DNA of 64,000 nucleotides from positions 124,001 through 188,000 of the forward strand of contig NZ_JAALLS010000001.1 in NCBI RefSeq assembly GCF_011059105.1, given 5' to 3'. The notes beneath the pieces were generated by a model. The model saw only the letters and a list, made by a program, of their open reading frames with translations. It was not told where the DNA came from and searched no databases. A program made the translations under genes and the position numbers. Source of the stretch: Fodinibius halophilus. GTDB lineage: Bacteria > Bacteroidota > Rhodothermia > Balneolales > Balneolaceae. Below are positions 51,822-60,581 of this stretch, piece by piece. The first letter of the stretch is position 1. Every line of letters starts with the position of its first letter.

Positions 51822-54800
51822 TCAGTTTTTAACGTTTGATTGTTCTGCTGCTGTGGCGGATTTGTATACCTTTTGATCCATGATGGCATACATTGTAGGT
51901 ATAACAACAAGCGTAAGCAGGGTAGAAACGATAAGCCCGGCAATTACCGTTATTGCCATCGGGGCACGGAGCTCAGCTCCATCACCAATTCCTATTGCAA
52001 GCGGTAATAAGCCCAGAGTCGTAGTTAGTGTTGTCATGAGGATTGGGCGTAACCTGGATTTTCCTCCTTCCAAAATAGCTTGGATTTTATCTTTCCCGCG
52101 AGCTCGCATCTGGTTAATCAGATCGATGAGAACGATAGCATTATTCACAACTATACCGGCGAGAAGGATGAGCCCAATAAATACGACCACACTAATGGTG
52201 GAACCGGTAATCCATAATCCAAGAATGGCACCGACAAGGGCTAATGGAATAGTAAAAAGGATGATAAATGGGTGTAGCAATGACTCGAACTGTGAGGCCA
52301 TCACCAGGTAAACCAGGAATACGGCCAGAGAAAGAGCGAAAATGAGCGACTGGAAAGAGTCTGCCATCTCTTCATTTTGTCCACTTACCCGGGCTTGTAA
52401 TCCGGCCGGGATGGTGGTTTCATCAATAACTGATCTTATCTCTTCTGCTGCAGTAGCAAGGTCGCCATAGCTAAGGTTGGCAGATATTACGGCAACACGT
52501 TGTTGAGCTCGGCGCCGAATCTCGCTTGGGCCGGTAGCCACTTTAATATTGGCTATACTGGAAAGTGGCACCGGGGAGCTGCTGTTGGGATTAATAATGA
52601 GGTTACGAATATCATCAACAGTAGAACGATCTTGTTTTTGGGCTCTTACCAGAACATCAACTTTTTGGTCTCGCCAAGAATAGCGAGTAGCAACATCTCC
52701 TCGCACTTTGCTGACAACCAGATCTGCTACTTCGTAGACTTGCAGTCCCAGTGAAGCGGCTTTAGGACGATCAAAAGTCACCTGTATTTCCGGATTTCCC
52801 TGTTCCATGGTAGACTTGACATCTGCAAAGCGATCATTAGAAGTAAGCTTCTGAAGTATTCGATCACTAACGGTTTTGAGATCTTTGAGATCATATCCGG
52901 AAACTTCAACTTCGACAGGGGTTTTAAACGTAAACAGGGCAGGACGTGAAAACTTATAGTCGAGCCCGGGAATGCGCTGTAAGTCTAGTCTCAGCTCATC
53001 CATGGTGTTCTCTTCAAGGGATCGACCGGACCCATCATTGAGAGCAACATTGAGTTCACCCCAATTTTCTCCCCCTTGATTTGGGGTTGCATCCATTTGG
53101 TTACCGGTACCGGCAACAGCAAAGGTAGCATCAATTGTTGAAATATTATTTGCTGCTTTTTGAACCTGCTTAAGGGCACGGTCGGTTTGTTCAATGGGAG
53201 TACCTGGGGGGAGTTGAAATTCTACGTTGAATTCGCCCTGTGAAAGGGAAGGAATAAGCTCCATACCCAGCTGTGGAACGAGCATTAAGGTACCCATGAG
53301 CGATAAAAAGGCAAATGCGATAACGGTAAATCGATGACGGAGTGACCATCTTAACAAATCGGGGTATCGCTCTTCAATAGCAGTAAATCCTTTATCAAAA
53401 GCATTGAGAAATGGGTTCAGGATGTACATAATCCCTTTGCTGAGGCCACTAATAATTTTGCTAAAAACCCCAATAACAAAGGTAGGGGCCGTTTCAAAAA
53501 TGAAGATACGTGCTGCACGCATCCATTTACCCGCCATGGTTCTGGGTTCACGAAGTTCCGGTTTTTCAACCTCGGCTTTTTTTCTTCCCGCCAGTGATGA
53601 TAACATTGGTATCAGGGTAATAGCTACAACCAATGAAGCCAACAGTGAGAAGGTTACCGTAAGGGCTTGGTCGCGGAACAGCTGACCGGCAATACCATGG
53701 ACAAAAACAAGGGGGAAGAATACAGCAATAGTTGTGAGGGTAGAAGCAATAACGGCAGTGCCTACCTCCCCGGCACCGTCTTTTGCGGCCTTTATAGGGC
53801 CTTTACCCATCTCCCTGTGCCGGGCAATATTTTCAAGCACCACAATGGAGTTATCTACCAATAGGCCAATCCCCAGGGCTATACCTCCAAGCGACATGAT
53901 ATTCAGAGTGATATCGTTGCCGTACATCAGGTTAAAAGTAGCAATTACAGAGACCGGTATTGACAGAGATATAATAACGGTAGCCCAGAAACTGCGGAGG
54001 AACAGAAAGAGGATAATAATTGCTAATATTCCACCAATTATGCCAGCGTTGACTACTTCACTAACAGCCGAAGATATAAAGGTCGACTGGTCATACACTT
54101 TAGTTACGGCCATGCCTTCGGGCAGACGATCAGAAACACTGGCCATTTGAGCCTGTACATTCTTGGCAACATTTACAGTGTTGGCATCACCTTCCTTATA
54201 TATAGCAATCTCCACTGCTTCTTGTCCGTTAAGGCGAGATATCGCTTCTCGCTCTTTGTAACCCTGTTGAATCGTGGCAATATCTTTTAAATAAACAGGA
54301 GACCCATTTTTATTAGTTATAACTACATTGCGGATATTATCAACATTTTGGAACTGGTTTAGGGTGCGTACCAAATACTGCTGATTTCCTTCTTCCAGGC
54401 GCCCGCCGGAAAGGTTTACATTCTCAGCATCAAGAACCTGTGTGACTTGTGATATTGGGATATTTAAATGAGCAAGTCGATCTTGGTTAATAGAAACCTG
54501 AATTTCTTCTTCAAGTCCACCACTTACCTTTATAGAGGCAACACCCTGGGAAGATTGTAGATCTTTTTTTATCTGCTCATCGGCAAAGCGGCGAAGCTTT
54601 TTAAGTTTATTAATTTGATTGTCTGAAGCTTGTCCATTTTCCAAGCTGGCGTAATTGACATCCGTTTGTTCGTCCTTGGTATCTTTGATAAAGAAAGCGT
54701 AGCGCATAATAGGATCCAGGGTAGGATCGAAACGAAGAATAACCGGTCGTTCAACTTCGAGGGGAAGTTGCAGAGCGTCGAGTTTTTCACGGACATCAAT

Positions 54801-55115
54801 ACTGGCAAAATCCATATCAGTCCCCCAGGAAAATTCCAGGGTAACGTCGGACTGGCCTGATCGCGAGATAGAACGAACCTGTTGAACATCTTTAACAACG
54901 CCCAGTGCTTCTTCAACCGGCTTTGATACCAGATTTTCAACTTCTGCAGGAGCAGCCCCCTCAAATTCAGTACGCACTGTAAGGGTAGGGTAGCTCAGTT
55001 CTGGCAGTAAGTTGATGTTAAGTCGACTTAACGACACAAAACCAAATAAAATGATGCCAATCGTAAACATGGCAATCGTCACTTTACGGCGGATGGAAAA
55101 ATCAATCAATTTCAT
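51822..55115 (-). CDS. RND efflux permease (first of two)
   Basis: A 1097-residue RND permease. It begins KLIDFSIRRKVTIAMFTIGI and keeps the TM4 motif GGIALGIGLLVDNSIVVLEN and the TM10-11 motifs AGIVVNNAIVLIDLINQMRA and MTTLTTTLGLLPLA. It is about 80 residues longer than its partner because of an extended cytoplasmic stretch between the two halves (about 500-590, GRKKAEVEKPELREPRTM through ERYPDLLRW). It lies 38 nt after the adaptor stop codon and 11 nt before the second permease. The two permeases are clearly different proteins rather than recent duplicates. Proton-driven export of hydrophobic or metal substrates is inferred from the family. Confidence 0.92.
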   Translation of the reverse strand: MKLIDFSIRRKVTIAMFTIGIILFGFVSLSRLNINLLPELSYPTLTVRTEFEGAAPAEVENLVSKPVEEALGVVKDVQQVRSISRSGQSDVTLEFSWGTDMDFASIDVREKLDALQLPLEVERPVILRFDPTLDPIMRYAFFIKDTKDEQTDVNYASLENGQASDNQINKLKKLRRFADEQIKKDLQSSQGVASIKVSGGLEEEIQVSINQDRLAHLNIPISQVTQVLDAENVNLSGGRLEEGNQQYLVRTLNQFQNVDNIRNVVITNKNGSPVYLKDIATIQQGYKEREAISRLNGQEAVEIAIYKEGDANTVNVAKNVQAQMASVSDRLPEGMAVTKVYDQSTFISSAVSEVVNAGIIGGILAIIILFLFLRSFWATVIISLSIPVSVIATFNLMYGNDITLNIMSLGGIALGIGLLVDNSIVVLENIARHREMGKGPIKAAKDGAGEVGTAVIASTLTTIAVFFPLVFVHGIAGQLFRDQALTVTFSLLASLVVAITLIPMLSSLAGRKKAEVEKPELREPRTMAGKWMRAARIFIFETAPTFVIGVFSKIISGLSKGIMYILNPFLNAFDKGFTAIEERYPDLLRWSLRHRFTVIAFAFLSLMGTLMLVPQLGMELIPSLSQGEFNVEFQLPPGTPIEQTDRALKQVQKAANNISTIDATFAVAGTGNQMDATPNQGGENWGELNVALNDGSGRSLEENTMDELRLDLQRIPGLDYKFSRPALFTFKTPVEVEVSGYDLKDLKTVSDRILQKLTSNDRFADVKSTMEQGNPEIQVTFDRPKAASLGLQVYEVADLVVSKVRGDVATRYSWRDQKVDVLVRAQKQDRSTVDDIRNLIINPNSSSPVPLSSIANIKVATGPSEIRRRAQQRVAVISANLSYGDLATAAEEIRSVIDETTIPAGLQARVSGQNEEMADSFQSLIFALSLAVFLVYLVMASQFESLLHPFIILFTIPLALVGAILGLWITGSTISVVVFIGLILLAGIVVNNAIVLIDLINQMRARGKDKIQAILEGGKSRLRPILMTTLTTTLGLLPLAIGIGDGAELRAPMAITVIAGLIVSTLLTLVVIPTMYAIMDQKVYKSATAAEQSNVKN

Positions 55116-55154
55116 TGTGTAGACCCCTTTTGGATGTGAAAGAGCAGATATTAA

Positions 55155-56210
55155 TTAGTAGGAGACAATTTCTACCAAAGCACTGTCTTGCAGGCTGTTT
55201 TGCCCGACTGTTACCACCGTATCGGCAGGATTTATCCCTTCTATAATTTCGATATTATCCCCATTGATATACCCAGTACGTACATTCTGGCGATAAGCCA
55301 TTTTATCGTTGATTACATAAACACTGCTGGCACCGTCTTCTGTCATCACTGCGTTCTTTGGAATCATTAAGGTATTTTGGTGGGTGTCGTAGACAATACG
55401 TACTCGACCAAACATGCCCGGTTTAAGCTTCCGTGATTCATCTTTTATTGAAACGGTAACCTCAAAGGTTCCGGTTTCTGAGTTAACAGTGGGGCTGATT
55501 CGTAAAACACGTCCCGAGAAAGTTGCACCGGGGATAGCATCTACTTTTATTTTTGCAGACTGTCCCTTGTTAAGCTTATTCATCTCATGCTCAGGGATAT
55601 CAAGGACGGCCAGAAGAGGGTCAAAGTCAGTAATCTGAAATACCTCTTGATCGGAATTAATCATATTACCCACTTTGATCATACGGTCAGAAATGATCCC
55701 ATTGATGGGAGCCGTAATCTGTGTATAGTTTAGCTGCAGTTGTGCAAGTTCATAGGATGATTTCTGTGCCTGGAATTCATATTTAGCATTTTCAAACTCC
55801 TGTGCACTAATTAGCTCTTTTTGATAGAGTTCTTTCTTACGATTAAGTTCATTTTTGAGACGGTCCATTGTCGCTTTGGCCTGTTGTGCTTCCAGCCTAA
55901 GCTGTTCATCTTCGAGTTGTGCCAACAGGTCTCCGGCTTGTACAATATCCCCTTCTTCAACATGGAGCGTTTCGACCAAACCACGAACTTTTGCTACAAC
56001 AGTAGCTTCTTCATCTGCTTCGAGGGTTGTTGTACTGGAATAATAAGCCGATATATCTCCTGTATTGGCAGTAGCTACTTCTACCGGCACAGCTGCTGTG
56101 GAATCTTTATCCATGACATCTTTTGACTGTGTTTCTGTACTACAAGAAGAGATGAATACAGCACACAACCCAACCAATCCTAAAGCCAATCTTTTTGCTG
56201 AAAAATTCAT
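55155..56210 (-). CDS. RND periplasmic adaptor lipoprotein (membrane fusion protein)
   Basis: A 351-residue adaptor of the AcrA/MdtA type. The start is set at the ATG at 56210 (MNFSAKRLALGLVGLCAVFI), which gives a lipobox ISSC; an ATG four codons earlier is possible. Visible parts are the lipoyl-like halves VAKVRGLVETLHVEEGDIVQ and YTQITAPINGIISDRMIKVG, a coiled coil between them (about 105-160, RLEAQQAKATMDRLKNELNR), and a beta-barrel/membrane-proximal end (GQSAKIKVDAIPGATFSGRV). It would connect the two downstream permeases to an outer-membrane channel encoded elsewhere. It is the first gene of the operon. Confidence 0.92.
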   Translation of the reverse strand: MNFSAKRLALGLVGLCAVFISSCSTETQSKDVMDKDSTAAVPVEVATANTGDISAYYSSTTTLEADEEATVVAKVRGLVETLHVEEGDIVQAGDLLAQLEDEQLRLEAQQAKATMDRLKNELNRKKELYQKELISAQEFENAKYEFQAQKSSYELAQLQLNYTQITAPINGIISDRMIKVGNMINSDQEVFQITDFDPLLAVLDIPEHEMNKLNKGQSAKIKVDAIPGATFSGRVLRISPTVNSETGTFEVTVSIKDESRKLKPGMFGRVRIVYDTHQNTLMIPKNAVMTEDGASSVYVINDKMAYRQNVRTGYINGDNIEIIEGINPADTVVTVGQNSLQDSALVEIVSY

Positions 56211-56724
56211 GCTAAAAACCAATTTGAAAAGATTAAGAATTATTAAACTATCTGTTTTTCAATACGGAGCAGTTTTGAAAATTGTTACGAAAAGTTTTTG
56301 ACCGACTGGGAGAACGGTGTTTTTATTGGTTATAAAATTCCCATAAAAATGGCCATAGATTGCTATAAGGGCTGTTTTGAGGGGAGGCATATTTCTTAGA
56401 ACGAATAGGTCATATAAGCTAAATAAATTAGCAGCCAATCAATTTAGTATTTAAAAATATTGGTTTGGGAACCTTGTAAAACAATTTTATTAAGCCATTT
56501 TGTTCGCCCGCGGATCGGTTTTTTCTCCAATTCTGTTCTTCGTAATCTTTGTGACCAGCTTGGTCTCTCCCGACAGTATATTTGGTCTCGATGTAACTGA
56601 GGGAAAGAAACAGTTTGGCCTCTTTTCCCTTTATATTGATGGATATGTTTTGACCATTTCGGTGTTGGCTTATGATCCAGAATACCGTTATTATTATGGA
56701 TCTTATAATTTTAACGTACTGATT
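56211..56724. other. Gene-poor gap upstream of the B12 locus
   Basis: About 514 nt between the divergent adaptor gene and the first riboswitch. A plus-strand frame 56500-56730 (76 residues, ending IDGYVLTISVLAYDPEYRYY and more) and an overlapping minus-strand frame exist. Neither resembles a protein I know, and neither has a supporting start signal, so I call no gene. The promoter for the riboswitch-controlled operon should be here. Confidence 0.4.
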
Positions 56725-56944
56725 CAATAAAGGTCTGCATTAAATCAAATGCAGTTAAAATGGGAATCCGGTGATTGGTCTTACGCATTGCTAATACCCA
56801 AAGTCCGGAGCAGTCCCCGCTGCTGTAATCTCTACGCACCTAATAGGGTGTGACCTTTTGATAGCTGTTATATCCACTCCTGATGATAGATTTCGGGGGG
56901 AAGGTTCTCAAAAGTGGAGTAAGCCAGAAGACCTGCCCGTATTG
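56725..56944 (+). ncRNA. Cobalamin riboswitch 1 (ABC importer operon)
   Basis: The conserved cobalamin-aptamer elements occur in order: GGGAATCCGGTG (56762-56773), the core CCGGAGCAGTCCCCGCTGCTGTAAT (56805-56829), and AAGCCAGAAGACCTGCC (56921-56937). The last is the B12-box. A closing P1 stem CAATA (56725-56729)/TATTG (56940-56944) brackets them. A small hairpin AGCTTT..AAAGCT (56957-56973) between the aptamer and the btuF-like ATG at 56981 may be the expression platform that hides the start region when B12 is bound. Binding of adenosyl- or methylcobalamin is expected from the class. Confidence 0.93.
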
Positions 56945-56980
56945 ATGACGGAAAAAGCTTTCGGGAGAAAAGCTGTATCC

Positions 56981-58168
56981 ATGTTGCAACAACGCTTTTA
57001 CCATCTCTGTTTTCGTTTATTGATCATTGTCATCTTTCCGGTAGTTTTAACGGTAATAGCCTGCCAAAAAACATCGGAAAAGCCCAAGACCAGCAATGTT
57101 CCTGCCGATTCCACCTACTTTCAAGATCAGGTTCATACTGAATTTGCTGAAGGCTTCCAGATTGAGTACCACAACAACTATAAGCTACTCGAAATCCTAA
57201 AACCTTTTCAGGATAAGGTTGATACCCTGCGCTATGCTTTAGTACCCCGAGAATTGAAAGGGAAAGTAGATGTAGAAGGGGCACGTGCAATTCCTATTCC
57301 CATTCGCAGTATGGTTGCCAGTTCTACTACACATATTGGTCTTCTAGAAATGCTGGAAGCCAATGAAGTTCTCTCTGGGATGGTTGGTGCCGAGTATGTG
57401 TATAGCTCTAAAGTGAGAAAGGGGATTGAAAGCGGGGAGATAATGAGCCTGAAACAAGGAGAGATTAATAAAGAAAAAGTATTAGAATTAAATCCGGACC
57501 TGCTGATGATATCGGGCGGACAATCGTCACAGTTTGATAACTATCGGGTACTTATTGAATCAGGCATCAATATCCTGGTAAACTCTGAATGGTTGGAGAC
57601 CACCCCGCTGGGTAAAGCAGAGTGGGTGAAAGTAATGGCTGCTTTATTGAATAAAGAAAAGGTGGCGAATAAAAAGTTTGATGCTGTTGTAGCCCGGTAC
57701 AACAAATTGAAAGCTGCTACTGATACGGTATCACAAAAGCCGATGATTATAAACAGTATGCCCTATAAAGGAGCATGGTTTGTATCGGCAGGTGATAGTT
57801 TTGCTGCACAGTTTTTAAAAGATGCCGGGGCCGACTACCCCTGGCTGGATACGGAAGGCACTGGTGGATTGAGAAAAAGTTTTGAAGTAGTATATGAGCA
57901 AGGATTAGAAGCAGATATTTGGTTGAATCCCGGTTCTGCTCAAACGAAGGAAGATATTTTAGCCAAGGACAGCCGATTTAAGGAATTTAAAGCATTAAAA
58001 ACTGGAGAGATTTATAATAATAACAAGCGACTTCACCCCTCAGGAGGTAATGATTACTGGGAGTCCGGGGTGGTCAATCCCGATATTTTGTTGGCTGATC
58101 TTATTAAGATCCTACATCCCCAAATAGTTCCGGATCATCAACTCTATTACTACCAGAAAATTAAGTAA
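56981..58168 (+). CDS. BtuF-like corrinoid ABC transporter substrate-binding lipoprotein
   Basis: The reading frame is open from 56858, but that part lies inside the riboswitch; the ATG at 56981 (MLQQRFYHLCFRLL) gives 395 residues with a good signal peptide and lipobox VIAC (Cys 28). The mature protein is a class III (TroA/BtuF-like) periplasmic binding protein: PRELKGKVDVEGARAIPIPI, STTHIGLLEMLEANEVLSGM, NPDLLMISGGQ and KPMIINSMPYKGAWFVSAGD are the usual blocks, with a long helix between the lobes. It delivers substrate to the BtuC/BtuD genes that follow with overlapping starts. Corrinoid rather than iron-siderophore is inferred from the upstream cobalamin riboswitch. Confidence 0.88.
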   Translation: MLQQRFYHLCFRLLIIVIFPVVLTVIACQKTSEKPKTSNVPADSTYFQDQVHTEFAEGFQIEYHNNYKLLEILKPFQDKVDTLRYALVPRELKGKVDVEGARAIPIPIRSMVASSTTHIGLLEMLEANEVLSGMVGAEYVYSSKVRKGIESGEIMSLKQGEINKEKVLELNPDLLMISGGQSSQFDNYRVLIESGINILVNSEWLETTPLGKAEWVKVMAALLNKEKVANKKFDAVVARYNKLKAATDTVSQKPMIINSMPYKGAWFVSAGDSFAAQFLKDAGADYPWLDTEGTGGLRKSFEVVYEQGLEADIWLNPGSAQTKEDILAKDSRFKEFKALKTGEIYNNNKRLHPSGGNDYWESGVVNPDILLADLIKILHPQIVPDHQLYYYQKIK

Positions 58169-59244
58169 TGGGAAGATTAATGACTGATCAGCCACAACAA
58201 CACGGACCGGGCATACGTCCGCTTTACTTATTTCTGTTGGTTACCGGAGTATGTGTGCTATTTGTGTTAAACCTGGCTCTTGGTTCGGTTGATATTCCCA
58301 TAGAAGCTATTCTTCAGATTTTAGTGGGAGGAGAAGCCGGACAGGAATCTTGGCACAAAATTGTGGTAAATATTCGTCTGCCACGTGCGGTAACAGCCAT
58401 TATAGCTGGTAGTGCTTTGGCTGTGGGTGGCCTCCAGATGCAGACGCTGTTTCGAAATCCATTGGCCGGACCTTCGGTATTGGGCATCACGGCAGGAGCC
58501 AGCTTAGGTGTTGCCGTTGTGATGTTAGCAGCCGGAACTATCACCAGTATTTTTGCCATTCAACAGCTTTCGGCCATGGGAAGCTGGCTCATTGTGTTAG
58601 CTGCCAGCTTGGGATCGGCTGCCGTGTTACTGCTTATTTTACTGATATCCATTAAAGTGCGTGATAATGTGACGCTACTCATTATCGGTTTGATGATAGG
58701 CAATGTTACCATCGCTCTCGTAAGTATTTGGCAATATTTCAGCCGTCCCGAGCAGATTCAGGATTATCTCATTTGGACTTTTGGTAGCCTGGGTGGGGTG
58801 CCACTGGATCAACTCTGGATTTTAGCAGCAGTTGCTGTTGTGGGAGGGGGAATAGCCCTGGTACTGTCGAAACCATTGAATGGGCTGTTACTTGGTGAAA
58901 ACTATGCGCGCAGTATGGGGCTGTCGGTTGCCAGCACGCGCATATGGATTATTGTGAGTACCAGTCTGCTGGCCGGAGGTATTACCGCTTTTTGTGGTCC
59001 CATCGGTTTTGTGGGGATTGCGGTGCCTCATTTAACCCGCTCACTTTTAGGTACCAACGACCACCGGGTGTTGATTCCCAGTACATTGTTAATGGGAGCC
59101 ATTCTGCTGTTGGCTTGCGATATTATTGCGCAGGTACCCGGTTCCACAACCACACTTCCTATCAGTGCTGTAACATCCTTGGTGGGTTCGCCGGTAGTAA
59201 TATGGGTAATCATCCAACGCAAAAACCTGCAGGCCTCATTTTGA
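58168..59244 (+). CDS. BtuC/FecD-like ABC transporter permease
   Basis: A 358-residue permease of the FecCD/BtuC family with about ten membrane helices. Typical blocks are NIRLPRAVTAIIAGSALAVG followed by LQMQTLFRNPLAGPSVLGIT, then TFGSLGGVPLDQLW, GENYARSMGLSV and GPIGFVGIAVPHLTRSLLGT with the coupling sequence. The C-terminal AVTSLVGSPVVIWVIIQRKN is standard. Its ATG overlaps the btuF-like stop codon by one base (TAATG) and its stop overlaps the ATP-binding gene, so the three are co-translated. Corrinoid transport is inferred from the riboswitch. Confidence 0.92.
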   Translation: MGRLMTDQPQQHGPGIRPLYLFLLVTGVCVLFVLNLALGSVDIPIEAILQILVGGEAGQESWHKIVVNIRLPRAVTAIIAGSALAVGGLQMQTLFRNPLAGPSVLGITAGASLGVAVVMLAAGTITSIFAIQQLSAMGSWLIVLAASLGSAAVLLLILLISIKVRDNVTLLIIGLMIGNVTIALVSIWQYFSRPEQIQDYLIWTFGSLGGVPLDQLWILAAVAVVGGGIALVLSKPLNGLLLGENYARSMGLSVASTRIWIIVSTSLLAGGITAFCGPIGFVGIAVPHLTRSLLGTNDHRVLIPSTLLMGAILLLACDIIAQVPGSTTTLPISAVTSLVGSPVVIWVIIQRKNLQASF

Positions 59245-60269
59245 TGGAGTTTGAAAAACAGATCATATCTACGGAGGAATTGAGTATCGGCTTTCCGGCC
59301 CGCCGAACTATGGGGACTCCTACAGTAGTAGCTTCAGATATTGATGTAGTTCTCAACAGTGGGGAGATTGTTTGCTTGTTGGGACCCAACGGATCGGGTA
59401 AGTCAACGCTTATCCGAACGTTGACCGGATTGCACCGTCCTCTTGGAGGATTAATTGAGTTAGAAGACCAAAAATTACAGGCCTTTTCTGCTAAGCAGAT
59501 TGCTAAAAAGGTAAGTACGGTGCTTACCGACCGGCTTACAATCGGTAATTTGAGTGTTTACGAACTGGTATCGTTTGGCCGGTCACCCTATACGGGATGG
59601 TTTGGGTCGCTCAGTAAACAGGATGAAGAGATTGTTGACTGGGCAATACAGTCAACCGGCATTGAACAGTTTGTAAATAGGGATGTGCTTCGGCTCAGTG
59701 ACGGGGAGCGCCAAAAGGTGATGATTGCCCGGGCGTTGGCCCAAAACACCTCAGCCATCATGCTTGACGAGCCGACCGCTCACCTGGATCTGCCTAATAG
59801 GGTAGAGATCATTCGCCTGCTCCGAGAACTGGCCCATGACACCCAAAAAGGAATTCTACTGTCCACCCACGAACTGGATCTGGCTCTTAAGGCAGCTGAT
59901 ACATTATGGTTAATCGATATGAATGGTAATGTAATTACCGGCACGCCCGAAGATTTGGTGTTGGATGGTACTTTTGAGTCGGTTTTTGAACGCGACAGCT
60001 TTGAATTTGATCGCAGCACGGGCTCATTTAAGCTGCTCCATCCCCAAAAAGCCCCGATTTATTTACATGGTGATGCGGTGGGTCAGTTTTGGACACGGCG
60101 GGCCCTGGAGCGATCGGGATACCAGGTAAAAGAATCGAATGGCACCGATATTCAGGTAGAGGTCAAACGAACGGGCAATGATTTTGAATGGAGGCTGCAT
60201 TGCTGTGAAGACCATTTTGAGTGTAATTCTATTGAAGTAATGTTAGAACAGCTAAAGAAATATTGTTAG
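59244..60269 (+). CDS. BtuD/FecE-like ABC transporter ATP-binding protein with C-terminal extension
   Basis: Start chosen at the ATG at 59244 (MEFEKQIISTEELSIGF), which overlaps the permease stop (TGATG); an upstream-extended frame covers the permease gene and is discarded. The protein has 341 residues: Walker A GPNGSGKST (47-55), signature LSDGERQKVMIARAL (about 151-165), Walker B AIMLDEPTAHLD (about 172-183) and the switch histidine in LLSTHELDLAL. After about residue 250 there is an extra domain (TGSFKLLHPQKAPIYLHGDA, then VGQFWTRRALERSGYQVKES to the end) that E. coli BtuD lacks. It powers import through the BtuC-like permease. The role of the tail is unknown. Confidence 0.9.
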   Translation: MEFEKQIISTEELSIGFPARRTMGTPTVVASDIDVVLNSGEIVCLLGPNGSGKSTLIRTLTGLHRPLGGLIELEDQKLQAFSAKQIAKKVSTVLTDRLTIGNLSVYELVSFGRSPYTGWFGSLSKQDEEIVDWAIQSTGIEQFVNRDVLRLSDGERQKVMIARALAQNTSAIMLDEPTAHLDLPNRVEIIRLLRELAHDTQKGILLSTHELDLALKAADTLWLIDMNGNVITGTPEDLVLDGTFESVFERDSFEFDRSTGSFKLLHPQKAPIYLHGDAVGQFWTRRALERSGYQVKESNGTDIQVEVKRTGNDFEWRLHCCEDHFECNSIEVMLEQLKKYC

Positions 60270-60337
60270 ATATGAAATTTTTAATGGTTAACACGCTTTT
60301 ATTTTCTAGTTAAAGGTTATACCTTACAGCGCTCTTT

Positions 60338-60543
60338 GAAATAGTGATTCGGTTCCCCATTAGTACTGGGGTGAAAAGGGAATTTCGTGACCGAGCGTTC
60401 TAGCTTGGGAATCGGAAGCTGTACCCGCAACTGTAATTCCGTGAAATAACTATCGCATATCTTTGTGTCACTATCTACCTGCCGGTGGATGGGAAGGCCC
60501 GATAGTTGGAAAAGCCAGGAGACCTGCCAATCGATTCTATTTC
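60338..60543 (+). ncRNA. Cobalamin riboswitch 2 (TonB receptor operon)
   Basis: Conserved elements in order: AAAAGGGAAT (60374-60383), ATCGGAAGCTGTACCCGCAACTGTAAT (60411-60437) and AAAGCCAGGAGACCTGCC (60511-60528, the B12-box). An extended closing stem is GAAATAG (60338-60344) with CTATTTC (60537-60543). An extra hairpin CTATCTACCTGCCGG..GATAG lies within the variable part. The receptor ATG follows at 60582. With riboswitch 1 this puts importer and receptor under the same signal in separate transcripts. Confidence 0.93.
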
Positions 60544-60581
60544 GAGGAACTTTCGGGAGTTAAAGTTTCTACGAGGATTTT

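Noticed and set aside
58944-59243. Upstream extension of the ATP-binding protein frame across the permease gene
   Set aside because: It overlaps 300 nt of a clear BtuC-like coding region in another frame; the ATG at 59244 fits the family N-terminus and the TGATG overlap.
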